Below are positions 1 through 12,540 of a DNA stretch of 64,000 bases, one piece after another. Source of the stretch: Gnetum montanum (taxonomy: Eukaryota > Streptophyta > Gnetopsida > Gnetales > Gnetaceae); assembly GCA_015680685.1 (NCBI GenBank), contig MNCI01035250.1, forward strand, positions 161,380 to 225,379. The letters run 5' to 3'. The position numbers and the translations under genes were made by a program. The notes beneath the pieces were generated by a model that was not told the origin of the DNA, searched no databases, and worked only from the letters and a program-made list of their open reading frames with translations. Position 1 is the first letter of the stretch. Each line of letters starts with the position of its first letter.

Positions 1-139
1 TACAAAGATGTACTCATGTAATGGTGTGAACAATATAACAATGATAAAATTTCCACTTTCTAATTAGTTTTTGAAGTAGTAATAATCATTCTCTCTTATA
101 TTCAAATAGCCTTAGGTTTTAACCGAAGAGAGGAACCTT

Positions 140-2000
140 TAATTCAATTGAATTTCTCTCAAAAATTTAAATCATTTTGCAAAAAGGAAATATCTAATTA
201 TGTTAGGAATTCTAAGATCGCAAAAAGCCAATTTCTTTGTAGAGATTTCATCAATGAAATTCACTTTGAATTATGTCAATTCTTCCATAGAAACATTTTA
301 TGGCATCAATGCCAATCTTATGTTAATTCCTATTTCATTTACATACTTTATGATGACATACTAGCAGAGTTTATGATTGGTCGTTGTCTTGTTTCTTTGC
401 CTTATATAATGCCATGACTAGAGTTACTGCTACCCTAAAAAATCCTACTTAACCGTGTACCATATGTTGTGTATCCTTGCTCATGTGCTTGATCCTAAGT
501 TATGACCATACAAAAAAACATTTTAATTGCTACAATTCCCATTTATGTCTTGAATTTCTCAAAGAAGAAAGAGTTATAAGGTATACAATCAAGGGTGCCA
601 AGAAGGGTCAAATGGCTTTGCAACAAGCTCATAATCAGAAGGAAATCAAAGACATATTTATATGTATATATTATTTCCTTATTTTTTTATTATATCTTTC
701 TTTTATGTATTTGATAGTATAATATGGACTATAGAATGAACCAATTCAAAGTGCCCAAACTAGAGCTACACAAGCTGAAGATGTTCAAGGTACTTCAACC
801 TTTGGTACACTTCAACCACAAGAACAAATCACACTTACTAGTTCCAAGGTATATATATATATAATATATAATAACTTAGTTTAATGTCTTATTTACTTTT
901 CAAATAAATTTATTCTGCCTCCTCTTTACATAAGCAACGTACTAGGCAAGGTTCCAACTGCTCAGTTATAAAACATGCAATCCAACAACAACCCCAACCA
1001 CAAGTCAACAACAAAATACAAGATAAGATAAAGAAAAGGAACTAGATGTAAGTTTTAATTATTTGAAAGTTTCAATACTTCCCTTTTTCCTTCCTTATGT
1101 CTTATATGATGTTGACACTTTTTATGCTACAGATGTTTGTGAAGTAGTGGTACTTTATCCAAGAGATGGATACAAATGACATAGGCATCACTTCTGAACA
1201 AACTTTAATTCCTCAATCTAGATCATCAAGCATGCCTTCTTTTTCTATGATGCCTATAGGAGGTTCCTTTCTACAAGTAGCTCTAACACTAGCTCTTGAG
1301 TTTGTTTCTATGGTTCTTTCTTTCTCTATCTTAGGTTCTTCTTATTTGATGGGATAGCTAGTGGTGACTGTCGAAGAACCAGGCTTCTTCAACATCTTAG
1401 TCAACAGATTTTTTATAACAAACCCTATTCTATTTGTGAGAATTTCTACCACTTACAAAAGTATTAGTCATGCAGCATCAAGATACCCTATAATTTAGTA
1501 CAGGCTGGAGTTCCATCATCTTTACAACTAATTCTTGAATATGATCCAAAGATTGTCAAAGATCTAAAGCAACTCTTAAAAGAATTGAAGAGTGTAATGT
1601 GCTTGGCTTGCCAACTAGAGACTTGAAAATAGTCTTTTCAAATTAACAATGATCAGCTTTAGGTAAATAATTCTTATTCTTTTCTCTTTCCTTTTTCTCT
1701 TTTTGTTCATTACTCATAATTTTAATTTTATGCAAAGGAAAGAGAAGGAATGGCAAAAGGACATGGATGATCGATCAATTTAGATAGAGATGTTGAAGAC
1801 CCAACTTAAAAGAAATAAGAAATCAGTGGTTGTATCAAGGAATGCCACTAAGTATATAAAGTAATTATGTGACGAGCTGGTGGGATGCAAGACAATGCTC
1901 AGCAAAAAGAATGCCACCAATGAAGAACAAGATGCACAGTTGAAGATAGTCTGTGATCTCCTTGACTATTTTCATCAAAATAAATGATCAATATTTTCTT
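140..2000 (+). pseudogene. Diverged coding-like tract, possibly an antisense gene of element d
   Basis: I do not recognise a protein here. The plus strand has several short open stretches (148-417, 477-722, 1166-1357) and a lysine/glutamate-rich segment near 1740-1980, separated by T-rich stretches that could be introns. It lies to the left of, and convergent with, a minus-strand protease remnant (2641-3540). That is the place where the two better copies in this window (30728-35250 and 17290-42440) carry an antisense gene. Reading it as the 3' part of the same kind of gene rests on position only. I saw no clear residue-level match, so it may be something else. Confidence 0.25.
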
Positions 2001-2114
2001 ATTCTTTTTATTTCACATCTTTCCCATTCATGTATTCCGCTTCTACCACTTTTTCCTTTACCTGTATTCTACTTGGATGTACTTCTTTCACTTTAACTCC
2101 TGAATCATGGTTTT

Positions 2115-2125
2115 CTTTGATACCA
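2115..2125 (-). other. Candidate primer-binding site (initiator Met tRNA type)
   Basis: The minus strand reads TGGTATCAAAG, close to the plant initiator-tRNA primer site TGGTATCAGAGC. It lies two bases from a candidate LTR edge at 2128. The same string sits beside the proven chromovirus LTR at 12541-12554. It implies a minus-strand element with its interior to the left. Confidence 0.4.
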
Positions 2126-2127
2126 AA

Positions 2128-2640
2128 TGTGACATCCTGTTCCTGGATGTTGTAAAAACACAATAAATTAATTTATTTCATTTATCGTATTCTTAAATAA
2201 TATAATAGAAACATCATAAATACTTGATAATTGAATTAATTGGTAAATAAATAATTGGTGCTATGGAATATGAAAAGAAAATAGAAACATTTATTAATAG
2301 CAGAAAGTACTGTAACGTCCTCTAAGTTATCTTTCCATGCCACTTAAGCCTTATAGGAAATCTGGCACTGCCACCACAATTATGCTATCCATCCAAAGGG
2401 ATGATCATTTCCTTCTTATCCTACTTCACCCAGCTCTGATCACTTGCCTTTTCAGGCTCCACAATTCCATGTCAACAGAATCTCTAAACCCATCCGTAAA
2501 TGGCATAGGTCAAGCCCATTCCCAAGGGATACATGAATAATTGTAACTCCTAATAATGAGACACCCCTTGATTTGAAGGTTAATTACATTATTACAATTT
2601 ATTTCCATCCTTAATAAGGAACACAACGTTACACTCTTCA
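2128..2640 (-). mobile_element. Candidate LTR, ~513 bp
   Basis: The segment starts TGTGACATCC and ends ACACTCTTCA, so it has TG...CA ends. A tRNA-like primer site abuts the left edge, and the protease remnant of element d is cut exactly at the right edge. No second copy or clear target-site duplication is visible (left flank ccaaa, right flank accac). The inside is AT-rich with no open frame of note. It may be the 5' LTR of a minus-strand element leaving the window on the left. Confidence 0.4.
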
Positions 2641-3540
2641 ACCACTAGGAAGTTGGCGATGTAGGGAATTGCTCACTAACTACGAAATCCAAGGAGATAG
2701 AAACTTGCACTGCTACTTGCAATCCATTAAATGACTTAAGTGTCAAGGTAGTGAGTTCTTGGATGTTCTCACTTAGGATTAGTTTGTCAATGATAGAAAA
2801 TGCTACTACATTGGTTACCATCCCATCATCCACATGAACATGATGAACCTTGTACTTACTAAGATGTATAGTAATTCGAAGAGGTGCAGATAGCACTTTC
2901 CCATTTTGAGAGTTAATCTTGACTTTACTATCATGAAATTTGAGCATGGGTTGATGCCCATTTTCCCTAAGTGAGGCTTACTCAATGATAGAGTGGACTA
3001 ATTCTTTGTTGGTAAGCATGTCTTTTCTCACAAGGATAAAGGTTAACACCTAAGCTAGTGCATCTCTGTGAGTACAAGAAGTCATGACCAGGTCATACAA
3101 GTTCAACAACGTGTTCTTTTGTTTTAATGAATCTTTGGCTTACTCCATTATTTCAAGGAAGCTCTTCCCCTTGGTGTGTAACCTTTCAGCCTTAGTGATT
3201 TTAACTTCTTCCATCCTTCCTATAGTTTGTGGCTTAGGTTTTGATGGATGTCCCTTGGGCACCTTATTCATGGGTGTAGTTGGCCTTCATATAGACCTCA
3301 ATGAGTTAGTTAACTTTGAAGCCTTTTGTTGTTAACCACCTTCAATGGGCTTAGTTTTTCATTTAGTGATAAGTTGTTTTCATCACCATTGAGGTGATGA
3401 TTTCTTGCTAACATCTTAGTTGTGGACCACTATAGGTGGGCTTTGATCACCAGTTGTTATAGTCTTTCTTATTAAAGGTGGAGGAACATGCTTGAAGCAA
3501 ATTGGGGCCAAGAAGATTCAAAAATCAATTCTCCCTAAAC
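2641..3540 (-). pseudogene. gag-protease remnant of Tat-like Ty3/gypsy element d
   Basis: The minus strand encodes a retroviral-type aspartic protease segment. HVDDG (near 2835) is followed by TNVVAFSIIDKL, then a FNGLQVAVQVSISL stretch. This matches, block for block, the protease of the inner element (HVDDG then SNVIPYTIIECL, 36470-36620). Upstream, toward 3540, is the linker with SLYDLV-like and IGRMEEVK-like peptides also found in the outer element near 43600-43750. The LGRPWL-type C-terminal motif is missing because the coding region stops at the LTR candidate at 2640. Capsid sequence is absent on the right, where an unrelated plus-strand ORF begins. It is the protein-processing enzyme of a retroelement and is not functional here. 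Confidence 0.7.
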
Positions 3541-3659
3541 TCAACTTTGGATCTTTCCTAGACTTTGCCCTAGAAGAAGTCAAAGCTCAACTTTAGACTT
3601 CTCCCATGTAGCCCATTCTCACTTCCAGTAGGAAATAATGCATTGAAGAAATATATCTC

Positions 3660-5960
3660 TTCTAGAATTATACGTAGGGTAATGCCACTATGAAGATCAA
3701 GGATATTTCTATGTCCTACTCAGTGAAGGCCATTTTTAAGACCCTTGGAATGTCAAAAACTGGAGCAACCTTGGCAGAAGTATCAATGTAAGTAGACCCA
3801 TAGGTCAAAAAGTAATCTAATGGTGCTACAGAGTTGACCCTTAGGAGTACGGTGCACACAATGGCAGAGCATGCATATTTCAAGATAGTGGCCTACCACC
3901 TTAATCCAATGGTGAGGCCCAACAAGGTGGTAGCCTTCTCTACCCGTGTGTGTGTCGCTTTAAGTAGAAAATTTCCTATTAACCTCCCAAAGCTGATCTA
4001 TCTTGAAATAGAAAAGTGATTTATAGAAAATGAACATGTAATGAAGGCACTCCCCTTTCCATGTCTCATTCAAAAATTATGCAAAAGATAAGAAATTTTT
4101 GGCTACACAAATGACAACATCAAACATGCTCTTGCCACCTCTTGGAAGGAAATGAAGAAGGATAAAGTACCTACCAAGGTGCTGGAAGAGGAGCAACTGC
4201 CACCATCACCCACTCATGAATAATCAATGTCAAAGTCCTCTGCTACTATTGAGCACATGTGCGCACTCCATGAGCAACTCTTGTAGTAGTAGCAGGTAGG
4301 ACCTAGTGGTGATGAACCCTCTATCTACAGGCCAACATTGAGTCATCTTAACAAGGTGACATGATCAATCAACAAGATGGAGGGTTTGACGCTAATGTTT
4401 TCTACTCAAAAAATGCAAGGGCCCACAAGATTGAATCCTAGCACCAAAGAGATAACAATGTCCCTCTCTCAATAGCAACAATTCCCAAAAATCTCTAGGA
4501 ATGTTGCTACCTTTTTGATGTACTTGGAGAAGGATGAAGGAGCAACTATTTTGGTGATGCAGCACCAAAGGCAGGAAATAATGGCAAAGGTGATCATTGA
4601 TAGAGTGGCTGATGCACTCAATGTTCCTATAGCATTTGCACCAGATTTTGCTGTACTCAGAGACATGCAAGTGTCCGTAGGAGAAGGAAGTGAAAAATTT
4701 AGTGCTACCTAGCACGAGTTGTTGGGCAACCTAGTAGAAACTAGGCAACAATTTCTAGATATCTTTGATATCTTGAAAATCATTTCAACAAACCAATTGA
4801 AGCTACTTGAGGATGAAGGCAAGATTCTCATTTCCAATGCCCAACTTGAGGTAGCCACAAATTCGAATCAACAATTAGCTACTAAGGTTGTGGAATTAAA
4901 AGCCCACCTCACTAATCCCATGGTACTTAGCCAAAATGTAACATGAGATGAAGCTTTTCAACAACTTAAGGTAAAAATTTAAGAGGCTAAGTATGTGAAG
5001 GATTCAACAATCTTCGATTAGTCCTTAGCAAATGCCACTGCATACAACATTCAAAATGACTTGTCAAAGGTTTTCTAGACGACTGTCAAGCTAACCCAGA
5101 AGAACCATCATCTATGAAATGTCAAGATGCAAAAGGATCAAATGGAGAAATTCATCTACAACAATAGGTTCATCTTGCTAGGGTGAACACTGAATTGAGG
5201 TGGTTGGCTACAAAGAATTTCCCTTCACTAGAAGTCTACAATTGAATTTACCACCTGGAAAAATGAGGCCCTCAAATTTGAAAGGGTTAAGAACCATTAC
5301 AAGGACTAGGTTGGCTTACAGAAGGAGATAAATGAAAAACATATCCAAATGGCAAAGGTGAGGATGAATGAGGCCCTCCAAAAGCTCCAACAAGAAGGTG
5401 ATGGATAGTAGCCCATCTTTAATGGACTGAATGAATACAACAAAGCTAAAATTCATGTCAAGGAGCTACAAATCAAGGAGATGATGGAGTACATGAAGCT
5501 TACCAATCTTCATTACTCAAACCTAGCAATGTTGACCGTTAGAAGGTTGAGGTTAGAATTGGAGAAACAAGTGGCTAACTCATATCTTCTATATGAGGTA
5601 GAGTTCAAGTACCACAAAGAAACAAAATAAAAGCTAGAAACAATCAACGTTGAACTCAAGGTTCTCAAGGAAACGTTCACTAATCAAAGATCAATAGTAA
5701 AGAACCTAGCCAAAAAAATGAATGAATATCAAGAAGTGCAAAATACAATCAGGATGTTGAATATTGAATGCAAACAATTCACTACTTAGTTTATCAATGT
5801 TAAGGAGCTATTTCCTACAATGCCCTGTCCTTGGAATGTCCCCATATTGATCCACATTGGTGATGCTACATAGACCATGTATGATCCTAGGAGTAATAAG
5901 AAGAAGATGAAAGCATTATTGGATGATTTTTGTCTTTCACCAGAAGTCACAGTTGTAGCT
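3660..5960 (+). pseudogene. Decayed retroelement-associated ORF with coiled coil
   Basis: The plus strand can be read for about 2.3 kb with scattered stops. The first part (3834-4019) has a YHLNPMVRPNKV segment followed by INLPKLIYLEIEK. Its layout resembles the putative plant transposon protein domain often found in extra ORFs of Tat-type elements; this is an impression, not a search result. From 4515 to about 5800 the sequence is rich in K, E, Q and L with heptad-like spacing (for example 4719-4946), typical of a long coiled coil. It ends about 340 bp before an L-type LTR at 6303, in the same orientation. It could be the internal ORF of that L-type element. No RT or integrase motifs were seen in it. 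Confidence 0.45.
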
Positions 5961-6302
5961 GGACAACCACAACCACAACATCCATGTGTACCAGAGGCAA
6001 GAGAAGATCTTTCAAAATCTCAAGAGCCTCCACTACCTAGAACCGTTTGATTTTCTTCTTGTCTTCAAACCACCAGAGGATTTGTACTATGAGTTTTTAT
6101 CATGGTGTTTAATTTTGTTGCCATTAACATCAAATTTTTGTAATGATTACAAACCTATATGCTTGGGCACTTACTATTTGTTTTTGCTAGTTTGTGTGTC
6201 AGTTAGTTAGTTAATAATCCCATACCTTCCCAAAATCTTGTAAGAAAACTTGTTCCTCCTTTCTTTTACTCAAGGATAAATTTTCATTCAATCGTGGGGT
6301 TA

Positions 6303-7159
6303 TGATGAAGTGTCTTCCTTAAGGTCCGTTAATGGGATTCCATCAACACAATTCTGTCAACATGATCCCATCAATGCATGGTTTGATGCATTGACATGAT
6401 CCCATTGATGCAATGTCTTGTCTTGCCTATAAATACATGCTCACCAGCTACATTTATGGCACCCATTATTTAGTATCCTAACAAAGCTCTTACATTTTTG
6501 TTCATTTGAAAGCTAGAATATTTTCTAAGTGCCTACAGTAAGAGTGAGAAATGCATAGATCTTTAGTTGAGCACTAATGTACCTAAGCACCTTAATGTAA
6601 ATGGCAATAAAGACTAGCTTTCTTCATAAACCTTGTAGCACTTGGAATTAGTTTAATGTTTACTTAATAGATTTATTATTTCAACAATTTACTTTAATGC
6701 ATTTGATTACTTAATTAATTAGCAATTAATTAATACACATAAGTACAACCATTTCAAACATACATTAACATTTGGTAATCCCACTAGTGCTTAATGCTTA
6801 GTAACCTAGTAATGTTACAACATGGTTTAGGATGTGTACTATAAATGGAAATGGATGGTTATGTTAAGACTAGTTAAGATATTAGTTAGTTGTTAAATCA
6901 ATTAAACATTTAATTTCATCATTTCTAACACTTAGGCAATTTAAATAATAAACATAAAATGATAAAAATCATATGCCTTAGTTACACTTAACCATACCTT
7001 TACACCTCATAAGTAAAACTAAGAAGACAATGATCACATTCATTAGATTCACTTCCTAGACCCAGTGTTCTTAGAGAGCTAAAGTCTATGAAATTTGACC
7101 AGCTTACTAAATGCTAGTTATTCATATGGTTGGGCATAGGGACTACTTGCTGCTCATTA
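6303..7159 (+). mobile_element. L-family LTR, copy 1 (857 bp)
   Basis: It starts TGATGAAG and ends GCTCATTA. It aligns along its length with copy 3 (58716-59560): shared blocks include the ATGCATTGA/CATCAATGCATG repeats in the first 150 bp, the run around TACAACCATTTCAA, and the end block around CATATGGTTGGGCATAGG. A TATA box (TATAAATA, 6428-6435) follows the palindromic repeats, setting the plus orientation. The base run GTGGGGTTA just before it could be a polypurine tract, which would make this the 3' LTR of the element holding the 3660-5960 ORF. No 5 bp duplication is visible (ggtta against gtagt). Confidence 0.6.
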
Positions 7160-7295
7160 GTAGTACATACTTGCAAGTTTCAAATTTTTGAATGTGTAAC
7201 AATTAATTTTGAAAAATGCTTATAAAAGGTTTTGGAAAGTGTTTAAACAGGTTTCAAAAAAGGTTGAAATAGGTTTTGAGCTGAGAATTTGGATG

Positions 7296-7316
7296 GCAGT
7301 CCTCCTTCTAGTGCCA
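7296..7316 (-). other. Primer-binding site of element d
   Basis: The minus strand reads TGGCACTAGAAGGAGGACTG, a few bases inside the LTR edge at 7322. Near-identical strings lie at the same place by the other LTRs of this family (40357-40375 and 55098-55116). The tRNA ending that would pair is ...TCTAGTGCCA. I cannot name that tRNA with confidence. Confidence 0.6.
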
Positions 7317-8480
7317 AAAACTATAGCACCTAGAAAATTTGATCATTGAAAAACCAAAAACCCCATAAGGGACACCCTAACCTTGGATCACAAGGGCTTC
7401 CAAAACATAGTATCCAAGATGCCCTAGATAGTCTTGTCGATCACCCAAGAACTTACAAAGTGTAAAGAAAAATGAAAACATGAATGGAATTATAGATTCA
7501 AAAAAATGAATTAACATAGAATTAAACTTGAAAATAAATCTGCACTACAAATGAACTAAAAAATTTATTAAATGAAAGTGTAAAGTTCAAAGTACAAATG
7601 GTATGCTCAAATGCACAAGAAGCTAGCTTGGATGGAGCTTGAAGCCTATTGGAGCTAGTAGATTATGTTTTGTAGTCAATCACCATGGTCCAGATACTTC
7701 TCAACCCCAATCATTTATAACTCCTTGCTTATTTTTGCTCAGGTCTGGAACTTTGGCTACTAGTGGTGTAAATAGTGGTACAAGCTTTTGTTCCAATGGT
7801 ATTACAACAAGGGTCTCTAATGCTTGGCGTAGATGCCAAATAGAATTCAAGCTCTCAAGGTTACAATAGGCTATTGGTTGCAAATATTTGGAACCTAAAT
7901 AAGGTATCTACATTGGGCTTTTATAAGTTTTAGGTTGATGATTTCATGCTAAAAATTTCTACCATGATTGCTGACAGATTGATGTTTATTTGTAGGCGTA
8001 ACAACTATGATTCTGGTGAAGTTAATCATTTATAGCAAGTTTTAATACACCAAGGCCATCAAAACTCATCCACATATTAAAAATAGTAAATTGACTTTTG
8101 TGACTACATTGGCTTTCAAATCAACTACACTGGCCTTGGAGAACTACGCTAGCATTTGTTGAAATCTACTAAAAATCTAGTGACTATGTTGGCCAAACTG
8201 CAGCTACTAGAAATCCATGATGACTATGTTGGTCATGCTACCACCACTGGAAATTGTCATTCCTACACTGGCCATTGCTAGGAAAATGGAAAATCCAACA
8301 ACACCAACATTGGATGTGTGCATCTATGCTAGGTTCTATTGGTAACTACAGTGGGTTTTGTTGGCAAATGAAAACCCAACACCATCTACATTGGTGGTAG
8401 ATGATTCCAGCATAGCTAAGATTGTAGCTCTACAAAAACCCATGAAAATGCCAAATTTGGTAGTTCCCAAGGTATTTTTT

Positions 8481-8485
8481 GCCTT
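8481..8485. repeat. Target-site duplication, left (gcctt)
   Basis: It matches acctt at 13554-13558 in 4 of 5 bases. The uninterrupted sister LTR reads gccttcccaagccc at the same place, which fixes the insertion point. Confidence 0.65.
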
Positions 8486-9473
8486 TGGAGTAGGTTCACT
8501 TTACAAATAAATCACCTTCACATACTAAATCCAAATATTATTCCAAGAAAAAATTAATTACCAGAAAATAAGAAAACCAGCTATCTTCAATTAAATTATT
8601 AAAAGATTACCTTAGGATTCCCACAACCCATAGGCACCCCAAAACCTATCACACCAAATGATATTATAGAGCATGAGGCTTTACAACCACACAATGGTTA
8701 TTCTCAATGTAAGACACAACCAATAGAAATCTCTCCCACAACCCATGATTAAGATCTCAACTTACAAGTGAGATACAAGTGAATAGAACACATAGATCAA
8801 CACGCCACAAGCTGATCTTGGAGCTGCAATTACCAATTATCCTCACACAATATGCTCATCCACTCTCTCTCTTACACAACTCTCCTTACATACCAACTCT
8901 CCTCTCTTTCTCATTGATGAATGTATACATAATTATAGAGATCCAAAACCCTAGGAAGCTTTCTATTTACCTCCCTAGATGTTTTCCACATGGATTTGGA
9001 GTCTTTCAGATGTTTCCCAATCAAAAAGCCATGTCAAAGATTTTTTTTTCTTTGCCAACATAAACATCTCTTATTTCATGTAGACATCTCGTGTGAAAGC
9101 TCTACTCTCAAGAGAGACATCTATTATTTTTGGTAGACATCTTCTTTGGACTTGGGATGTCTCCACTTTAGAGGAGATGTCTTTGGGGAAATGTCTATCT
9201 TTTTGGAAAGACATATCTTCTATAGGTGCCAAAAATAAAAGTGCTCATTTTAGTGTATGCCTTCCAATAAGACCCCATAGATCCTGGAACCTCATAAACT
9301 CATCAAAATAAGCCAAAAACACCTTCAAATATGCCAAAACATCCAAGAATCTTCATTATAAAAATTTAACACAAAAACTAGACAGATGCGTCCAGGTATT
9401 CTCCAAGCATGAAACCTACAAAAATGACTTATAAGAAAAGCACAAGGGAATCAGAAGAGGTGCTCCTACACTA
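8486..9473 (-). mobile_element. 3' LTR of chromovirus
   Basis: This 988 bp segment is highly similar to 12559-13553. It begins ..TGGAGTAGG, corresponding to TGTTGAAGTAGG in the partner, and ends CTCCTACACTA. It contains four exact copies of AGACATCT or its complement between 9082 and 9182, in the region upstream of coding in the partner orientation. Open stretches on the plus strand inside it are LTR sequence, not genes. Confidence 0.85.
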
Positions 9474-9925
9474 GCTCTCCCACCCTTTCAAAAGTGAACT
9501 CATGTGAACAAGGGAGTATGGGTAGAAATGATCCCCCTACAAGTTTGGTCTCATGGACCCATACAACATCATTAGTAGATTGATCCTTCCAATGAATTAA
9601 ATATTCATGCCTCTCGACTCGCCAAGTGCTAGAAACTTCTCTCCACTTATGTATGATTTCCTTCTTCTCCATTGAATGCTTGGACTTATCAATAGCTCCC
9701 TTCAACTCATCAATTATATGGTCTCCTTATGAGATGATCTATGTTAGTGCACAAGATCTAAAACATTAAACATAAAATACATACCAACATCATTTGGTAA
9801 ATCAATCTCAAAAGCATTGTCATTAATCTTAGCCTTGATTCTAAAAGGCCCCATCTTCTTAGCTTTCAATTTGAAGAACTTAACACCTTTCAACCACTTC
9901 TTCATCAAGCTCACCCAAACCAAGT
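9474..9925 (-). pseudogene. Chromovirus integrase C-terminus and chromodomain
   Basis: On the minus strand, 9740-9925 encodes the GPY/F-type integrase tail: LVWVSLMKKW, FKLKAKKMGPFRI, NAFEIDLP and FNVLDL. After a frame break, 9474-9705 encodes a chromodomain-like segment with EYLIHWKDQSTNDVVWVHE, a match to the usual YLVKWKG...TWE pattern. In chromoviruses this domain follows integrase and helps direct insertion to marked chromatin. The catalytic core of integrase and RNase H are missing; reverse transcriptase sequence abuts the integrase tail at about 9925. The family call is firm; the protein is not functional. Confidence 0.8.
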
Positions 9926-10510
9926 TACCACATGCCCCAAATATATGATTTTCCTCTTGAAGAAATGATTTTTCTTCACATTGATCATGAACTGTACCTC
10001 CTCCAACTTAAGGCACACCATTCTCAAGTGATCCAAGTGCTCTTCCTCATTAGAGCTATACACCAAAATATTATTTAAATAGACAATACAACACTTACCA
10101 ATCAAGTTTTTTAATACATCATGCATCAACCTCATGAATGTACTAGGTGCATTCATGAGCCCAAATGGCATCATCAACCACTTAAAAAATCCATCTAGTG
10201 TTTTGAAAGCTATCTTCCACTCATCACTAGGCTTGATTCTAATTTGATGATACCCACTCTTCAAATCAGTTTTGCTAAAAATTTCAGCATTTGTAAAGAC
10301 ATCAAGGATAGCATCCATCCTTGGAAGAGAAAACCTGTACCTCACCGTTATCTTGTTCACTAGCCTAGAATAAATGCACATCTTTCATTCATCATTGTCC
10401 TTCTCTAACACTAGCATTTTTGGAACTACACAAGGTGAAATGGATTTCCTCATGAAGCCATTTACAAGTAACCCCTCTACTTGCCTTTGTAATTCAACCC
10501 TCTAATTTGG
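9911..10510 (-). pseudogene. Chromovirus reverse transcriptase, catalytically dead
   Basis: The minus strand encodes Ty3/gypsy reverse transcriptase: RFSLPRMD, FSKTDLKSGYHQIRI, FKTLDGFFKWLMMPFGL and NAPSTFMRLM in order, then the palm motif, then KKNHFFKRKIIYLGHVV. The catalytic YLDD motif reads YLNN (near 10058-10070); both aspartates are asparagine, which fits G-to-A decay. The fingers region runs on past 10381 with stops. The thumb and connection are lost in the same deletion that removed RNase H and the integrase core. It would copy element RNA into DNA when intact. Confidence 0.9.
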
Positions 10511-11357
10511 TGCCATTCAGTAAGCTCTCTCATTTGGAATGGTAACATCAAGAATGAAGTTAATCTGATGCTATACATTCCTCATCGATGGTAGTCCATC
10601 CAATTCCCCCTTGAACACCTTGAGAAATTTCTCCTTTAAGACTAGCACACCTATAGGAAGTTCAACCTACACATCATCATGGTTAGTAGCAACTATTGTC
10701 ATAACAACAAAACCAAAACCAGTTTCATCATGTTCCTTAATATATTCCCTCTCTCCTAAAAGGATTAAGGAAGCATTAAGTGAGCTTTACTACCTCACTT
10801 TTTTAGCTATCATAGGAATCAAATCATGGATTCCATTAAGTCTAACAACAATCCACACATTTCTTGCTCCATCAAACTGAGCACCATTGTCAAAATTCTA
10901 AGGTCTACCAAGAATTACATTAGCACAATCTATTGGAAGCACATCACACGTCACAACACTATGAAAACTTTCAATTTTAAATTTCAAAGTGCATTATTCC
11001 TTCACCTCTTGAGAAAAACCTTTAGATAACCAATGCACCTTATAGGGTCTTGGATGAGGATTAGTTATCAAACCCAATCTCACAAATACCTTAGAAGAAA
11101 TAACATTTTCTTGGGCCCCCATCAATCAAAACATGAATCCATTCCCCACTAAGTAAACAATTAGCCTGAATTCAAAACAACAATTTCCTATTAGGATGAT
11201 CTCCTCTATTGACATTCCTCATGAATGCACAAGAATTTAATTCAAAAACATCCTCAATTTTTGGAGCATTAGGATTACCTCTCTAAAGAGCTTGGCTTGA
11301 TGCCTCCTCCACCTCTATCATTTGCACATCTTTGTCCTTAGCTACCTTGTAAAGTGA
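10511..11357 (-). pseudogene. Chromovirus protease/RT N-terminal region, decayed
   Basis: This stretch lies between the zinc knuckle and the recognisable reverse transcriptase and so should hold protease and the RT N-terminus. I see scattered chromovirus-like peptides (for example around 11100-11180, reading toward ILIDGG-type and HVFIDG-like sequence) but no unbroken frame. Plus-strand open stretches at 10611-11029 are complements of this region. Confidence 0.5.
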
Positions 11358-12530
11358 ACATTCCCATTGCTTATGTCCCCATTCATCACACTTGAAGCAC
11401 TAAAATTTTGATGAGCTACTACCTTGACCCTTGCCTCCCTTGCTTAGTTCTTTCCTAGTTTTACCCTTATCATCACCTCCTTTAGTCTTCTTATCTTTGC
11501 TATCCTCCTTATCTTTAGATTTGGATTTGGATCCCTTATCAAATCTAAATCCCTTCTTCTTACCCTTCAAAGTTTGTTTACTCTTATTTGCAAATCCACC
11601 TACTTTCTTCTCAGCCTTGAGTGCCAAATCATAAGCCTCATCAAGGGTTTGTGGCTCACAAAAGAATAACTCTTGCTACTATGTCATTTTGAGACCTCTT
11701 AAAAAATTGAAGCTTGCTCATACTCCTCCCAGTTTACCTTGGCTTGATGCAATAGATCACAAAATTCAATATAAAATTATTTGACATCCTTGTCACCTTG
11801 CCTTAGGAATTTTAATCTCATCATGGTTTCTTGTCTTTAACAAGACTATTCAAATTTTCTTTTCAACCTATATTTCATCACATCCCAATCTCTAATAGGC
11901 TGACCATTTCATCTTTCATAATCCTAAGACTCCTTTTCACACCATGTACAAGCCATACCTTCAAATCTGGATTCAGAAATAGGTACCCTTGAGTTATTTG
12001 GTACCTCTTCCAATGGAAAATGCTTCCCAAGTACCTACAACCAACTTGCAAAAGCATTGGTGCCATCTACACCATTGAAAATCTTCAACTCTACATATGG
12101 AAGTCTTGAAGAATTTTTGAATGCTCTAGCAAGCATTGCCTCATCTTCATCATCAAGCTTGCTTGAAGAAGTATTGAGCATTGCTGGAGCCCTTGAAGTT
12201 ATTGTTTGAGAAATAGGATTTCGTCCCATTGAAATACTTGGTTGATGGTTTCCTACACTCCCATAGTTGGATTTACCTTCCTCTTCATCTACTCCATCTC
12301 CACCCAACTGTGAAACTTCTTCATCTAAACGTACATGCTCTTCACCTCCATGTGTCTCAATATGGCTAGGACTAGCTTATCTCTCCACCTGCATGTTGAT
12401 TTCATCTAATCAGACAACCATCATCTGGAAGGATGACTTCATGCTTTCGATGTCCCTATTTAAAGCTTGCAACTATTTCTTCTTGGGTTCCATCTGAAAT
12501 TAACAAATTCCACAATCAAAATCCAAGCAA
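11358..12530 (-). pseudogene. Chromovirus gag with CCHC zinc knuckle
   Basis: Reading leftward from 12530, a Q/E-rich start gives way to the capsid entry motif LKIFNGVDGTNAFASWL (around 12035-12100), then a decayed capsid. A lysine/glycine-rich segment at 11400-11627 (KKKGFRFDKGSKSKSKDK and so on) precedes the zinc knuckle CFKCDEWGHKQWEC at 11358-11399, which keeps the exact C-x2-C-x4-H-x4-C spacing. Gag packages element RNA into particles. Stops and shifts break the frame at least three times. Confidence 0.8.
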
Positions 12531-12540
12531 CAATAAAACT

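Noticed and set aside
11431-11634. Leu/Ser/Pro-rich plus-strand frame
   Set aside because: Complement of the lysine-rich gag linker of the chromovirus.
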